A DNA stretch of 64,000 nt. Source: Prauserella_A oleivorans (GTDB taxonomy: Bacteria; Actinomycetota; Actinomycetes; Mycobacteriales; Pseudonocardiaceae). Made by a program: the position numbers and the translations under genes. The notes under the pieces are model-generated. The model was not told where the DNA came from. It was given only the letters and a program-made list of their open reading frames with translations, and made no database searches. Positions within the stretch are counted from its first letter, which is position 1, and every line of letters starts with the position of its first letter. Below, piece after piece: positions 24,957 through 37,782 of this stretch. The DNA lies in contig NZ_JBHUNT010000001.1 in NCBI RefSeq assembly GCF_042685745.1, positions 5,456,001-5,520,000 of the forward strand. The letters are read 5' to 3'.

Positions 24957-24976
24957 CCTCTACTACGACGTGTGAT
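24957..24976. repeat. right copy of the 20-bp direct repeat (glnA 3' end)
   Basis: Exact copy of 14847-14866, including the stop codon of glnA, but preceded by unrelated DNA. It is the right boundary of the island. The sequence immediately beyond it carries a terminator built from the same arms as the one after glnA. Confidence 0.85.
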
Positions 24977-25010
24977 CGCCTGACACCGGCTACGCCGGCG
25001 GCGAGGAGCG

Positions 25011-25038
25011 GAAACGCCCTCGCCGTCGGCGTTTCTTT
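25011..25038 (+). terminator. terminator beside the right repeat, probably the ancestral glnA terminator
   Basis: gaaacgcc, a 9-nt loop and ggcgtttc followed by tttg. It lies 34 bp after the right repeat, the position a glnA terminator would occupy if the island were removed. Confidence 0.65.
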
Positions 25039-25070
25039 GTGGGCGGACCGAGCCTTCCGCGCACGACGAA

Positions 25071-25100
25071 GCCCGCTCGGCAATGTTTCACCGAGCGGGC
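25071..25100 (-). terminator. hairpin downstream of the thioesterase gene
   Basis: gcccgctcgg and ccgagcgggc form a 10-bp stem with a 10-nt loop, 14 bp past the thioesterase stop. There is no U-tract. Confidence 0.6.
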
Positions 25101-25113
25101 GGGCACTGCTGGG

Positions 25114-25545
25114 TCAGGCTGCTCCGCGGAGCAGGTCGAGGTCGATGCCGGACTCCTGCATGCGCGCCAGTGGGTCCGGAACGAGCTTGCGCTTCTCGAG
25201 GTCCATGAGGCCGAGCGTCGACTGGATCTCCGCCGAGAGCGTGCCGTCGGCCTTGCGGATCTCGTTGTTCATCCGGAACACCTTGCCGTCGTCGATCTCG
25301 GCCACGCAGCTGACGGTCACCTCGTCGCCGTAGCGCAGCTCCCGTCGGAACCGGATGTGCGACTCGAGCATCACGACACCGATGCCCTGCTTGATGAGCC
25401 CCTCGGTGACGCCGGCGGCCTCCGCGAGCGCGGTCCGGGCGATCTCGCCGTACTGGTGATAGACGGCGTGGTTGACATGCCCGTTCGCGTCGAGCTCGTA
25501 CGTCCGCACCTTGACCTGGATCTCGAAGGGTTCACGCTCAGTCAC
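25114..25545 (-). CDS. acyl-CoA thioesterase (4HBT hotdog family)
   Basis: 143 residues of the hotdog fold: RTYELDANGHVNHAVYHQYGEIARTA contains the catalytic Asp in the DxxGHVN(H) loop, followed by the long helix and IRFRRELRYGDEVTVSCVAEI. Members hydrolyse acyl-CoA thioesters in the cytosol. GTG at 25545 gives the family N-terminus. It lies downstream of glnE (55 bp gap) in the same direction, so it may share that transcript. Confidence 0.88.
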   Translation of the reverse strand: MTEREPFEIQVKVRTYELDANGHVNHAVYHQYGEIARTALAEAAGVTEGLIKQGIGVVMLESHIRFRRELRYGDEVTVSCVAEIDDGKVFRMNNEIRKADGTLSAEIQSTLGLMDLEKRKLVPDPLARMQESGIDLDLLRGAA

Positions 25546-25600
25546 ACGCCACACCCTAAAGTGCCTGGCCAGGCCGAGTCCCCTGGAGGTGAGCAAGCGC

Positions 25601-28573
25601 TCAACTCTCGTAGAACAGCCGTTCCACGATGGCGTGGGCACGGCGCGTCGTCCGCCGGTAGGCGTCGAGGAACTCGCCGGGATCGTCGTCGACGCTGTAG
25701 CCGAACACGCTGGCGACCGCCGTCAGCTCCCGGCCCGACGACGGCAGCTGATCGACGGCCTTGCCCCGTACGAGCATGGCGGCATTGCGCGCCCGCGTGG
25801 CCAGCATCCAGGCCTCCCGCAGGGCCTCGACGTCCTCGGCCTCGGCGAGCCCCGCCTCGGCCATCGCGTCGAGCGCCCTGGGTGTGGATGTGGTGCGCAG
25901 CGCCGGCACCTCGTGCGCATGCCGCAACTGCATCAGCTGCACGGTCCACTCGACGTCGGCGAGCCCCCCGCGCCCGAGCTTCGTGTGCGTGGTGGGGTCG
26001 GCGCCCTTCGGCATCCGCTCGGTGTCCACGCGCGCCTTGATCCGCCGTACCTCACGCAGCTTCGCCGCGTCCAGCCCACCCTCGGGATAGCGGATGGGAT
26101 CGATGCTCGCGATGAACCGATCACCCAGGTCGCAGTCACCGGCGACGAATCGTGCCCGCAGCAGCGCCTGCGACTCCCACACCTCGCCCCAGCGCTCGTA
26201 GTAGGCGCGGTAGGAGTCGAGCGTACGCACGAGCGGTCCACTGCGCCCTTCCGGCCGCAGGTTGGCGTCGACCTCGAGCGCGGGATCCTGGCTCGGCGCG
26301 CCGAGCACCTGTCGCACCGTCTCGGCCACCGTGGTGGCGAACTTGAGCGCCTCCTGCTCCCCCGCCCCGTCCGAGCGCTCGCACACGAACAGCACATCGG
26401 CGTCCGAACCGTAGCCCAGCTCCTGGCCGCCAAGCCTGCCCATGCCGATGACGGCGATCTTCGCCGGCTGGCTCCCGGTCTGCTCGCGCTGCTGCCGCAC
26501 CGCCCCCTCCAGCGCCGCCTGCAGTACCGCTCCCCACACCGACGACAACGCCTCGCACACCGCCGGCACGTCCAGCAGGCCGAGGAGATCGGCGCACGCG
26601 ACCCGCAGTAGCTCGTGCCTGCGCAACGACCGCGACGCTGTGACGGCCGCCTTGAGCCCGGGTTGCCGGCGCGCGGCGGCCCGAAGCGACTTGGCGACGT
26701 CTTCCGACGGCCGGCCACACAGTCGTTCGGCGTCGCCGAGCATCCGCAGCACCTCCGGCGCCCGCACCAGGAGGTCCGGCACGAGCCGCGACGTGCCGAG
26801 CAGCGTCGCGAGGTTCTCGACGACGGCGGCCTCGTCACGTAGCACGCGCAGGTACCACGGGGTCTCGGCCAGCGCCTCGGAAACGCGACGGTAGGCGAGC
26901 AGGCCGCCGTCGGGGTCGGGGGTGTCGGCCAGGAGGTCGAGCAGCACCGGAAGCAGCGTCTGCTGGATCGACGCACGCCGGGACACCCCGCTGGTCAGCG
27001 CCTGGATGTGCCGCAGCGCGCCATCCGGGGACGCATAACCGAGCGCGGCGAGCCGGCTCTCCGCCTGCTTGGTCGTCAGGCGCAGCGCCGCGGTCGGCAC
27101 CCGCGCGACGGCGTCGAGCAGCGGCCGGTAGAACAGCTTCTCGTGCAGCCGGCGTACCCGGTGCACGTGTTTGCGGAAGTCGTGCAGCAGGACGTTCGCC
27201 TCGGACCGGTCGCGCACCGGCCGGATCCCGGTCGCCCGGGCGAGCCAGCGCAGCGCCGCGGTGTCGTCCGGTTCCGGGAACAAGTGGGTCCGCCGCAGCG
27301 CCCGCAACTGGAGCCGGTGCTCGACCGTGCGCAGGAACTCGTACGACTCCCGCATCTCCGAGGCGTCCGTGCGCGCGACGTACCCGCCCGCGCCGAGCGC
27401 TTCCAGAGCCTCCATTGTGGACGCCGAACGCAGGTCGGGATCGACCCGGCCGTGCACCAGTTGCAGGAGCTGAACGGCGAACTCGACGTCCCGCAGCCCG
27501 CCCCGGCCGAGTTTCAGCTCACGCTCGGCGATCTCCGACGGGATGTGCTTCTCCACCCGGCGACGCATCTGCTGCACGTCGGCGACGAAGTTCTCGCGGT
27601 CCGCCGCCGACCACACCATCGGCGTCACCAGCTCGGCATACCGGCGCCCGAGCTCCGCGTCGCCCGCTGCGGGCCGCGCCTTCAACAGCGCCTGGAACTC
27701 CCACGTCCGCGCCCACTTCTTGTAGTAGGCCTCGTGACCGTCGAGCGTGCGCACCAGAGCACCCGACTTGCCCTCCGGGCGCAACGCCGCGTCGACCTCG
27801 AAACAAGCCTTGCCGACCACGCGCATCATTCCGGTGGCAAGGCGCGTGGCCACCTGCAGGTCGCCCTCCCCGACGAACACCACGTCGACGTCGCTGACGT
27901 AGTTGAGCTCGAGACCCCCGCACTTGCCCATCGCGATCACCGCGAGGGAGGCCGAGTCCGCGTCCTTGGTCTCGTGCTCGGCGACGGTGAGCCCGGCCCG
28001 CAGTGCCGCATCGGCGAGCTCGGTGAGGGCGTGCGTGATCCCGCTGAACGACGGCGGCTCCAGCCCGGGTTCCACGACATGGCCGAGGTCGCGCGCCGCG
28101 ATCTCCAGCAGCAATCCGCGGTACGCCTTCCGCAGCGCCTGTTCGGCGTCGCGTCCGGTGAGCACGGTGCCGTCCCGGCGGACCGCGTCGTCCAGTACGC
28201 GGGTGTAGTCGGCGGTGTCGGTGTGCCGATTTCCCGCGAGCGTGCGCCAGTCGCCGGGCGAGCTGACGAGGAAGTCGCCGAGCGCCGTGGACGTTCCGAC
28301 GACACCGAGCAACCTGCCGCGCACGGCGGCGTCGTCGCGCAGCGCCTCGGCGAGCTCCGGCCAGCCGGCTTCGTCGGCCGAACGGATCCGCTCGATCGTC
28401 CGTAGCGCGAGATCGGGATCCGGAGTGCGGGAGAAGGCCGCGAGAATGCGCTCGCTGCCGTCGGCCGGGCCGGTGTCGGTCCACCAGCCCGCGGCCCGGA
28501 GCTCTTCGTCGGCACGATCGTCGGTGAACCCGAACCTCGCCGTCGAAGCCATCTGACGAACGCTGTCTGCCAT
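25601..28573 (-). CDS. glnE: bifunctional glutamine synthetase adenylyltransferase/deadenylase GlnE
   Basis: 990 residues, the normal two-domain length. The deadenylase domain has CGGLELNYVSDVDVVF (around residue 222) and the adenylyltransferase domain has LGGQELGYGSDADVLF (around residue 719), each giving the G-G-x-E-L-x-Y-x-S-D-x-D metal-binding signature; paired KARP/RPEG(K/R)SG segments follow each. It attaches AMP to the Tyr loop of GlnA1 and removes it in response to nitrogen status. The target Tyr is present in the glnA product at 13441. Normally next to glnA in this lineage, it is now 10.7 kb away because of the island. Confidence 0.96.
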   Translation of the reverse strand: MADSVRQMASTARFGFTDDRADEELRAAGWWTDTGPADGSERILAAFSRTPDPDLALRTIERIRSADEAGWPELAEALRDDAAVRGRLLGVVGTSTALGDFLVSSPGDWRTLAGNRHTDTADYTRVLDDAVRRDGTVLTGRDAEQALRKAYRGLLLEIAARDLGHVVEPGLEPPSFSGITHALTELADAALRAGLTVAEHETKDADSASLAVIAMGKCGGLELNYVSDVDVVFVGEGDLQVATRLATGMMRVVGKACFEVDAALRPEGKSGALVRTLDGHEAYYKKWARTWEFQALLKARPAAGDAELGRRYAELVTPMVWSAADRENFVADVQQMRRRVEKHIPSEIAERELKLGRGGLRDVEFAVQLLQLVHGRVDPDLRSASTMEALEALGAGGYVARTDASEMRESYEFLRTVEHRLQLRALRRTHLFPEPDDTAALRWLARATGIRPVRDRSEANVLLHDFRKHVHRVRRLHEKLFYRPLLDAVARVPTAALRLTTKQAESRLAALGYASPDGALRHIQALTSGVSRRASIQQTLLPVLLDLLADTPDPDGGLLAYRRVSEALAETPWYLRVLRDEAAVVENLATLLGTSRLVPDLLVRAPEVLRMLGDAERLCGRPSEDVAKSLRAAARRQPGLKAAVTASRSLRRHELLRVACADLLGLLDVPAVCEALSSVWGAVLQAALEGAVRQQREQTGSQPAKIAVIGMGRLGGQELGYGSDADVLFVCERSDGAGEQEALKFATTVAETVRQVLGAPSQDPALEVDANLRPEGRSGPLVRTLDSYRAYYERWGEVWESQALLRARFVAGDCDLGDRFIASIDPIRYPEGGLDAAKLREVRRIKARVDTERMPKGADPTTHTKLGRGGLADVEWTVQLMQLRHAHEVPALRTTSTPRALDAMAEAGLAEAEDVEALREAWMLATRARNAAMLVRGKAVDQLPSSGRELTAVASVFGYSVDDDPGEFLDAYRRTTRRAHAIVERLFYES

Positions 28574-28630
28574 CAGCTCTTACCGTAGTCGGCCCCGGTC
28601 ACCGCCACGTCGCGACAAGCGGCGAACAGG

Positions 28631-29383
28631 TCACGCGAGGGGCAGCCGACGCTGGTCCTCGGCCGCCGGTTCGAGGTCACCCGCCGCGAGGCGGACGAAC
28701 CGATGCGCGAACGGACGCCACGTCTCCGCGACGTCGGTGTGCACCGCCGCGAGCGTCGTGTCCTCGAAGGCGCCCTCCCGCGCGGCTGCAGCAGTGTCCG
28801 GCGAGTTGGCGGCCCACCGGCGGACGATGTCGGGCGTCGTCTCGATGTGGAACTGTATGCCGTAGGCGCAGCGGTTCACCCGGAATGCCTGGTGGGGATA
28901 GCGGGGCGCCGACGCGAGCAACTGGGCCCGGGCCGGCAGTTGGTCGACGACGTGAGTGTGGAACTGCAGGACGTCCTGCATCAGTGGCAGGTCGGCGAAC
29001 AGCGGATCCACCCACGCGGCATCCTTCTTCGCCACCAGTTCGGGTCCGACCTCCGGCCCGCGGGGTCCGGGCACCACCCGGCCGCCGTTGGCGACGGCGA
29101 GCAGTTGCGCACCAAGACATACGCCAAGCGTGGGCACGTTCTGGCTCGTGGCACGAGCGAGCAGACGCCGCACCGCGGCGAGCCAGGGGTACTGCTCCTC
29201 GTCCTCGACGTTCATGGCGCCGCCGAGACACACGAGCGCCTGGTAACCGTCGAGGTCCCGTGGAACGGAGTCGTCCGGAAGGGCCCGCACGTCGACGTCC
29301 GCGCCGGCCTCGATCAGCCAGTCACCGAGTCGACCTGGCGGGTCCGACGCGTCCGGTTGGAGAACCAGAATCCGTGTGCTCAC
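28631..29383 (-). CDS. class I glutamine amidotransferase domain protein
   Basis: 250 residues. The nucleophile elbow LGVCLGAQ (Cys near residue 98) and the His of the YGIQFHIETT segment make a GATase1 triad of the GMP-synthase-like stand-alone type. No synthetase domain is attached, and no partner gene is adjacent. Similar proteins hydrolyse gamma-glutamyl compounds or act as amidotransferase subunits; the role is undetermined. GTG 29383 is the first start in the frame. It is codirectional with glnE. Confidence 0.85.
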   Translation of the reverse strand: MSTRILVLQPDASDPPGRLGDWLIEAGADVDVRALPDDSVPRDLDGYQALVCLGGAMNVEDEEQYPWLAAVRRLLARATSQNVPTLGVCLGAQLLAVANGGRVVPGPRGPEVGPELVAKKDAAWVDPLFADLPLMQDVLQFHTHVVDQLPARAQLLASAPRYPHQAFRVNRCAYGIQFHIETTPDIVRRWAANSPDTAAAAREGAFEDTTLAAVHTDVAETWRPFAHRFVRLAAGDLEPAAEDQRRLPLA

Positions 29384-29571
29384 GCCATCCAGCCTACGGG
29401 GTCACCCGATCATCACGTGCCGCGAAAGCCCGGCGCACCCGGCAAGGCAACCGCGCGAGAAGAACGGCATCGAATGACCGCCGTCATCTGCACATCGAGA
29501 CGAAGAAGATCCCGGCGGTGGGGTTTCCGCGAAAGCGACCCTGCACCCCTCGCCGACGCGCTTCTTACCAA

Positions 29572-29606
29572 CAAAAAGGGGAGGCCCGCCGGGTGGCGGG
29601 CCTCCC
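29572..29606 (-). terminator. intrinsic terminator of the rRNA operon
   Basis: On the minus strand GGGAGGCCCGCC, ACCC, GGCGGGCCTCCC is followed by CTTTTTGTT. It is a perfect 12-bp stem with a U-tract located 11 bp after the 5S gene. Confidence 0.93.
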
Positions 29607-29616
29607 TGTGAGGTTT

Positions 29617-29735
29617 TGTTCGGCGGTGTCCTACTCTCCCACACCCCTTCGGGTGCAGTACCATCGGCGCTGGTGGGCTTAGCTTCCGGGTTCGGAATGG
29701 GACCGGGCGTGTCCCCACCGCTATCACCACCGAAA
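29617..29735 (-). rRNA. rrf: 5S ribosomal RNA
   Basis: The minus strand reads with the conserved GGTCCCATTCCGAACCCGGA loop and ends in AGGACACCGCCGAACA, typical of actinobacterial 5S rRNA (about 119 nt). Ends are estimated to a few bases. Confidence 0.95.
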
Positions 29736-29829
29736 CACTACGAAACAACACACCGACTGTTGTTGCTGCCCCTAGGCGGGGCTCGGTGTGGTGTTTCAGA
29801 ATCGTAGAGTGGGTGCGCAGCATCTTCGT

Positions 29830-34711
<4,882 letters not shown>

Positions 34712-34929
34712 TGCATCAAAGAGAAAACCCAGCTACAACAATAGCCTCAAAGAAACCCAAAACAGGGTCACACAAACAACAAGACTACAAGCTCACAAAC
34801 ACACTGTTGAGTTCTCAAACAACACGCACATTGTTTCAAACACCGGGCCCCGGGCGCGCCAGCCAACATCAGAACTAATCTCGGAAGATGTCGCTCGGAT
34901 GTTGTGGCCCGCTTCAGGGCCGACCAAGA
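34712..34929 (-). other. rRNA operon leader
   Basis: About 210 nt between the promoter and 16S. AT-richer than neighbouring DNA, it includes the segment (minus strand TTGAGAACTCAACAGTGTG, about 34802-34820) typical of actinobacterial rRNA leaders and box A-type antitermination or RNase III processing. Confidence 0.7.
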
Positions 34930-34958
34930 ACTTTACCCGGTCCGGCTCGCGGGGTCAA
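34930..34958 (-). promoter_or_regulatory. rRNA operon promoter
   Basis: TTGACC (34953-34958) and TAAAGT (34930-34935) separated by exactly 17 bp on the minus strand, close to the primary sigma consensus. The predicted start is near 34923. Confidence 0.8.
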
Positions 34959-35009
34959 CCCCCGCTCGGCCCGGCCGCTCTTGGCGACGAAGAGAAGATT
35001 ACATGGTCG

Positions 35010-35036
35010 GAAACCCCCCGAAACAGGGGGGTCCCC
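35010..35036 (-). terminator. terminator of glnA2
   Basis: GGACCCCCC, a TGTTTC loop, then GGGGGGTTTCC on the minus strand, 18 bp after the glnA2 stop and upstream of the rRNA promoter, which it would insulate from glnA2 readthrough. Confidence 0.75.
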
Positions 35037-35054
35037 TTAACGCAAAACCCCAGG

Positions 35055-36398
35055 TCAGAGCACCGGAAGCAGCGTGCGGAGCTCGTAGGGGGTCACGGCG
35101 CTGCGGTAGCTGTCCCACTCGGCGCGCTTGTTCCGCAGGAAGAAGTCGTAAACGTGCTCGCCCAGCGCCTCCGGCAGGAGCTCCGAGCGCTCCATCTCCG
35201 TCAGCGCCTCGCCGAGGTTCTGTGGCAGCTGCGTGTAGCCGGCGGCCTTGCGCTCGGACTCCGACAGCGACCAGATGTTGTCCTCCGCCGCGGGCGGCAG
35301 CTCGTAGCCCTTCTCGATGCCCCGCAGTCCGGCCGCGAGGATCACCGAGTACGCCAGGTACGGATTGCACGCGGAGTCGAGTGTGCGGATCTCGACCCGG
35401 CGCGACGACGCCTTGCCCGGCGAGTACATCGGCACGCGCACCAGGGCGGAACGGTTGGCCCGGCCCCACGAGACCGTGGTCGGGGCCTCCCCGCCGGCGA
35501 TCAGCCGCTTGTACGAGTTGACCCACTGGTTGGTGACGCCCGAGATCTCCCGCGCGTGGTAGAGCAGGCCCGCGACGAACGCCTTGCCGGTCTCGGAGAG
35601 CTCGTAGGGGTCCTCCGGGCTGTAGAAGGCGTTGCGGTCGCCCTCGAACAGCGAGACGTGCGTGTGCATCCCCGAGCCGGGCTGGTCGGTGAACGGCTTG
35701 GGCATGAACGTCGCGCGCACACCCTGGGTGAGCGCGACCTCCTTGACGACATACCGGAACGTCATGACGTTGTCGGCCATGGTCAGCGCATCGGCGTAGC
35801 GCAGGTCGATCTCCTGCTGCCCCGGAGCGCCTTCGTGGTGGCTGAACTCCACGGAGATGCCCATCGCCTCGAGCGCCTCGATGGCGTGCCGACGGAAGTG
35901 CGTGGCGGTGGCGTGGCTGGCCTGGTCGAAGTACCCGCCGTTGTCGGCCGGGATCGGTTCCTTGCCGTCCTCGGGCAACCCGGCGAGCAGGAAGAACTCG
36001 ATCTCGGGGTGGACGTAACAGGTGAACCCGGCCTCGCCCGCCTTGGACAGCTGCCTGCGCAGTACGTGCCGGGGATCCGCCCACGACGGCGAACCGTCCG
36101 GCATGGCGATGTCGCAGAACATGCGCGCCGAGTAGTGACCGCCTTCGGGGGTCTCCCACGGCAGCACCTGGAAGGTCGACGGGTCGGGCTTGGCGACCAT
36201 GTCCGATTCGTAGACGCGCGCGAAGCCCTCGATGGCGGAGCCGTCGAAGCCGATGCCCTCACTGAAGGCACCTTCCAGCTCGGCGGGCGCCACGGCGACC
36301 GACTTCAGAAAACCCAGCACGTCGGTGAACCAGAGCCGCACGAAGCGGATGTCGCGTTCTTCCAGCGTGCGCAGCACGAACTCCTGCTGGCGATCCAT
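35055..36398 (-). CDS. glnA2: type I glutamine synthetase GlnA2
   Basis: 447 residues. Carries FDGSAIEGF, the metal-binding HPEIEFF, EFSHHEGAPGQQEIDLRYADAL, FMPKPFTDQPGSGMHTHVSLF and NRSALVRVP. At the adenylylation position the sequence is EDNIWSLSESERK with Trp and no Tyr, so GlnE should not modify it; it also lacks the 25-residue insertion of the I-beta form. This is the Rv2222c/GlnA2 type, whose actinomycete members include non-essential or alternative (for example gamma-glutamylpolyamine) synthetases. The exact substrate is not proven here. ATG at 36398 is downstream of the MFS gene. Confidence 0.9.
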   Translation of the reverse strand: MDRQQEFVLRTLEERDIRFVRLWFTDVLGFLKSVAVAPAELEGAFSEGIGFDGSAIEGFARVYESDMVAKPDPSTFQVLPWETPEGGHYSARMFCDIAMPDGSPSWADPRHVLRRQLSKAGEAGFTCYVHPEIEFFLLAGLPEDGKEPIPADNGGYFDQASHATATHFRRHAIEALEAMGISVEFSHHEGAPGQQEIDLRYADALTMADNVMTFRYVVKEVALTQGVRATFMPKPFTDQPGSGMHTHVSLFEGDRNAFYSPEDPYELSETGKAFVAGLLYHAREISGVTNQWVNSYKRLIAGGEAPTTVSWGRANRSALVRVPMYSPGKASSRRVEIRTLDSACNPYLAYSVILAAGLRGIEKGYELPPAAEDNIWSLSESERKAAGYTQLPQNLGEALTEMERSELLPEALGEHVYDFFLRNKRAEWDSYRSAVTPYELRTLLPVL

Positions 36399-36420
36399 GC
36401 CGCGACCCTATGCGCGATGT

Positions 36421-36436
36421 GTTAACGCAATGTTTC
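36421..36436 (-). promoter_or_regulatory. possible GlnR half-site pair upstream of glnA2
   Basis: Minus strand GAAAC-n6-TTAAC, the correct half-site sequences and spacing of a GlnR box but in shifted order, with no second full box. It lies 23-38 bp before the glnA2 ATG. Confidence 0.3.
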
Positions 36437-37711
36437 GTGGTTGCGCGCGGTGGGGCGAATCCGTACCGACATCACCGCCGCCAGTGCGCACAGCCCGCCC
36501 GCGACGTACCAGGCGAGGTCGTAACTGCCCAGCTCATCGCGGGTGAGACCGGCACCGAACGCGGCCAGGGCCGCACCGACCTGGTGCGAGGCGAACACCC
36601 AGCCGAACACGATCGGGCCCGCCTCGCCGAACCGCTCCCGGCACAGCGCGACGGTCGGCGGGACCGTGGCCACCCAGTCCAGGCCGTAGAAGACGATGAA
36701 CGCCCACATCGGAGGCTCGGTGGTCGGCGCGAACAGGTGCGGCAGGACCAGCAGCGAGACACCGCGCAGCGAGTAGTACGCCCCGAGAAGCCACCGGGGG
36801 TCGACGCGGTCGGTGAGCCAGCCCGACAGCACCGTGCCCGCGACGTCGAAAAGGCCGACGAGCGCGAGCAGTGCCGCTGCGGTGGTGTGCGGCATGCCGT
36901 GGTCGTGGGCGGCAGGGACGAAGTGCGTGCCGATCAGCCCGTTGGTGGAGGCGCCGCAGATGGCGAAGCCACCCGCCAGCAGCCAGAACGCCGGCGTGCG
37001 GGCCGCGTCCCCCAGCGTCCGCAGAGCCCGGCCGGCGCTGCTGCCGACCGGCACGACGACCTCCTCCTCGGTGTCCGTGCCGTAGCGGGTCGTCCCGACG
37101 TCGCGGGGATGCTCGCGCAGCAACAGCAGCACGACCGGCACCACCGCGAGCGCGGCAGCCGCCACGACGAGCGAGGCCGACCGCCAGCCGTGACTCGTCG
37201 CCAGTGCGGCCACCACCGGCAGGAAGACGAGCTGGCCAGTCGCACTGGCCGCGGTGAGCACGCCGCTGACCAGACCGCGATGCCTGACGAACCACCGGCT
37301 GGTGACCGTGGCGACGAACGTCAGCGCCATCGCGCCAGTTCCCGTGCCCACCAGCACGCCCCAGCACAGCAGCAGCTGCCACGACGCCGTCATGAACACC
37401 GTGAGCCCGCTGCCCGCCGCGACCAGCACCAGCGCGCCCACGACCACGCGCCGCATGCCCAGCCGCTCCATCAGCGCCGCGGCGAACGGGGCGATGAAGC
37501 CGTAAAGCAGCAGGTTCACCGACACGGCGGTGGAGATGGTGCCGCGCGACCAGCCGAACTCGTGGTGCAGCGGGTCGATCAGCACGCCCGGGGCCGCCCG
37601 GAATCCCGCCGCGCCCAGCAGCGCGACGAACGCCGCGAACGCGACCAGGAAGGCCCAGTGGATACGACGGCCGCGGCCGGAGCGCCGCGGAACGATCACG
37701 GTATCGGTCAC
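36422..37711 (-). CDS. MFS transporter
   Basis: 429 residues with 12 predicted membrane helices in two halves joined by a charged loop near residues 195-225. The first loop 2-3 motif reads AAALMERLGMRRVVVG, a variant of the GxxxDRxGRR signature. This is the monocarboxylate/oxalate-formate-type MFS branch of actinobacteria by general appearance. GTG at 37711 was chosen, since the ATG further upstream would place the N-terminus inside the divergent operator. It is divergent from the GlxA-type regulator, which likely controls it. Confidence 0.85.
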   Translation of the reverse strand: MTDTVIVPRRSGRGRRIHWAFLVAFAAFVALLGAAGFRAAPGVLIDPLHHEFGWSRGTISTAVSVNLLLYGFIAPFAAALMERLGMRRVVVGALVLVAAGSGLTVFMTASWQLLLCWGVLVGTGTGAMALTFVATVTSRWFVRHRGLVSGVLTAASATGQLVFLPVVAALATSHGWRSASLVVAAAALAVVPVVLLLLREHPRDVGTTRYGTDTEEEVVVPVGSSAGRALRTLGDAARTPAFWLLAGGFAICGASTNGLIGTHFVPAAHDHGMPHTTAAALLALVGLFDVAGTVLSGWLTDRVDPRWLLGAYYSLRGVSLLVLPHLFAPTTEPPMWAFIVFYGLDWVATVPPTVALCRERFGEAGPIVFGWVFASHQVGAALAAFGAGLTRDELGSYDLAWYVAGGLCALAAVMSVRIRPTARNHETLR

Positions 37712-37749
37712 GGAGATCAGCGTGACGGGACGGCGAGCCGCCGACGAGT

Positions 37750-37782
37750 GGCAAGAACGCCACAATGTGCAAGGATCTTGCC
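37750..37782. promoter_or_regulatory. GGCAAGA/TCTTGCC dyad in the MFS-GlxA gap
   Basis: GGCAAGA (37750-37756) and TCTTGCC (37776-37782) form a perfect 7-bp inverted repeat across 19 bp, ending one base before the regulator's ATG. It is a candidate binding site for the adjacent AraC/GlxA regulator. Confidence 0.5.

Larger units (their letters stand above)
14847..24976. mobile_element. 10.1-kb catabolic genomic island inserted at the 3' end of glnA
   Basis: The interval between the two exact glnA-end repeats contains only accessory genes and remnants: a truncated AbiEii toxin, an SDR fragment, a seven-gene leftward catabolic operon (one gene with an internal stop), and two fused gene fragments. 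The conserved actinobacterial neighbours glnA and glnE lie on either side. No integrase, excisionase or transposase is recognisable, so it is either decayed or was mobilised in trans. Its codons appear less extreme in third-position G+C than the surrounding genes, but this was not counted. Confidence 0.75.
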
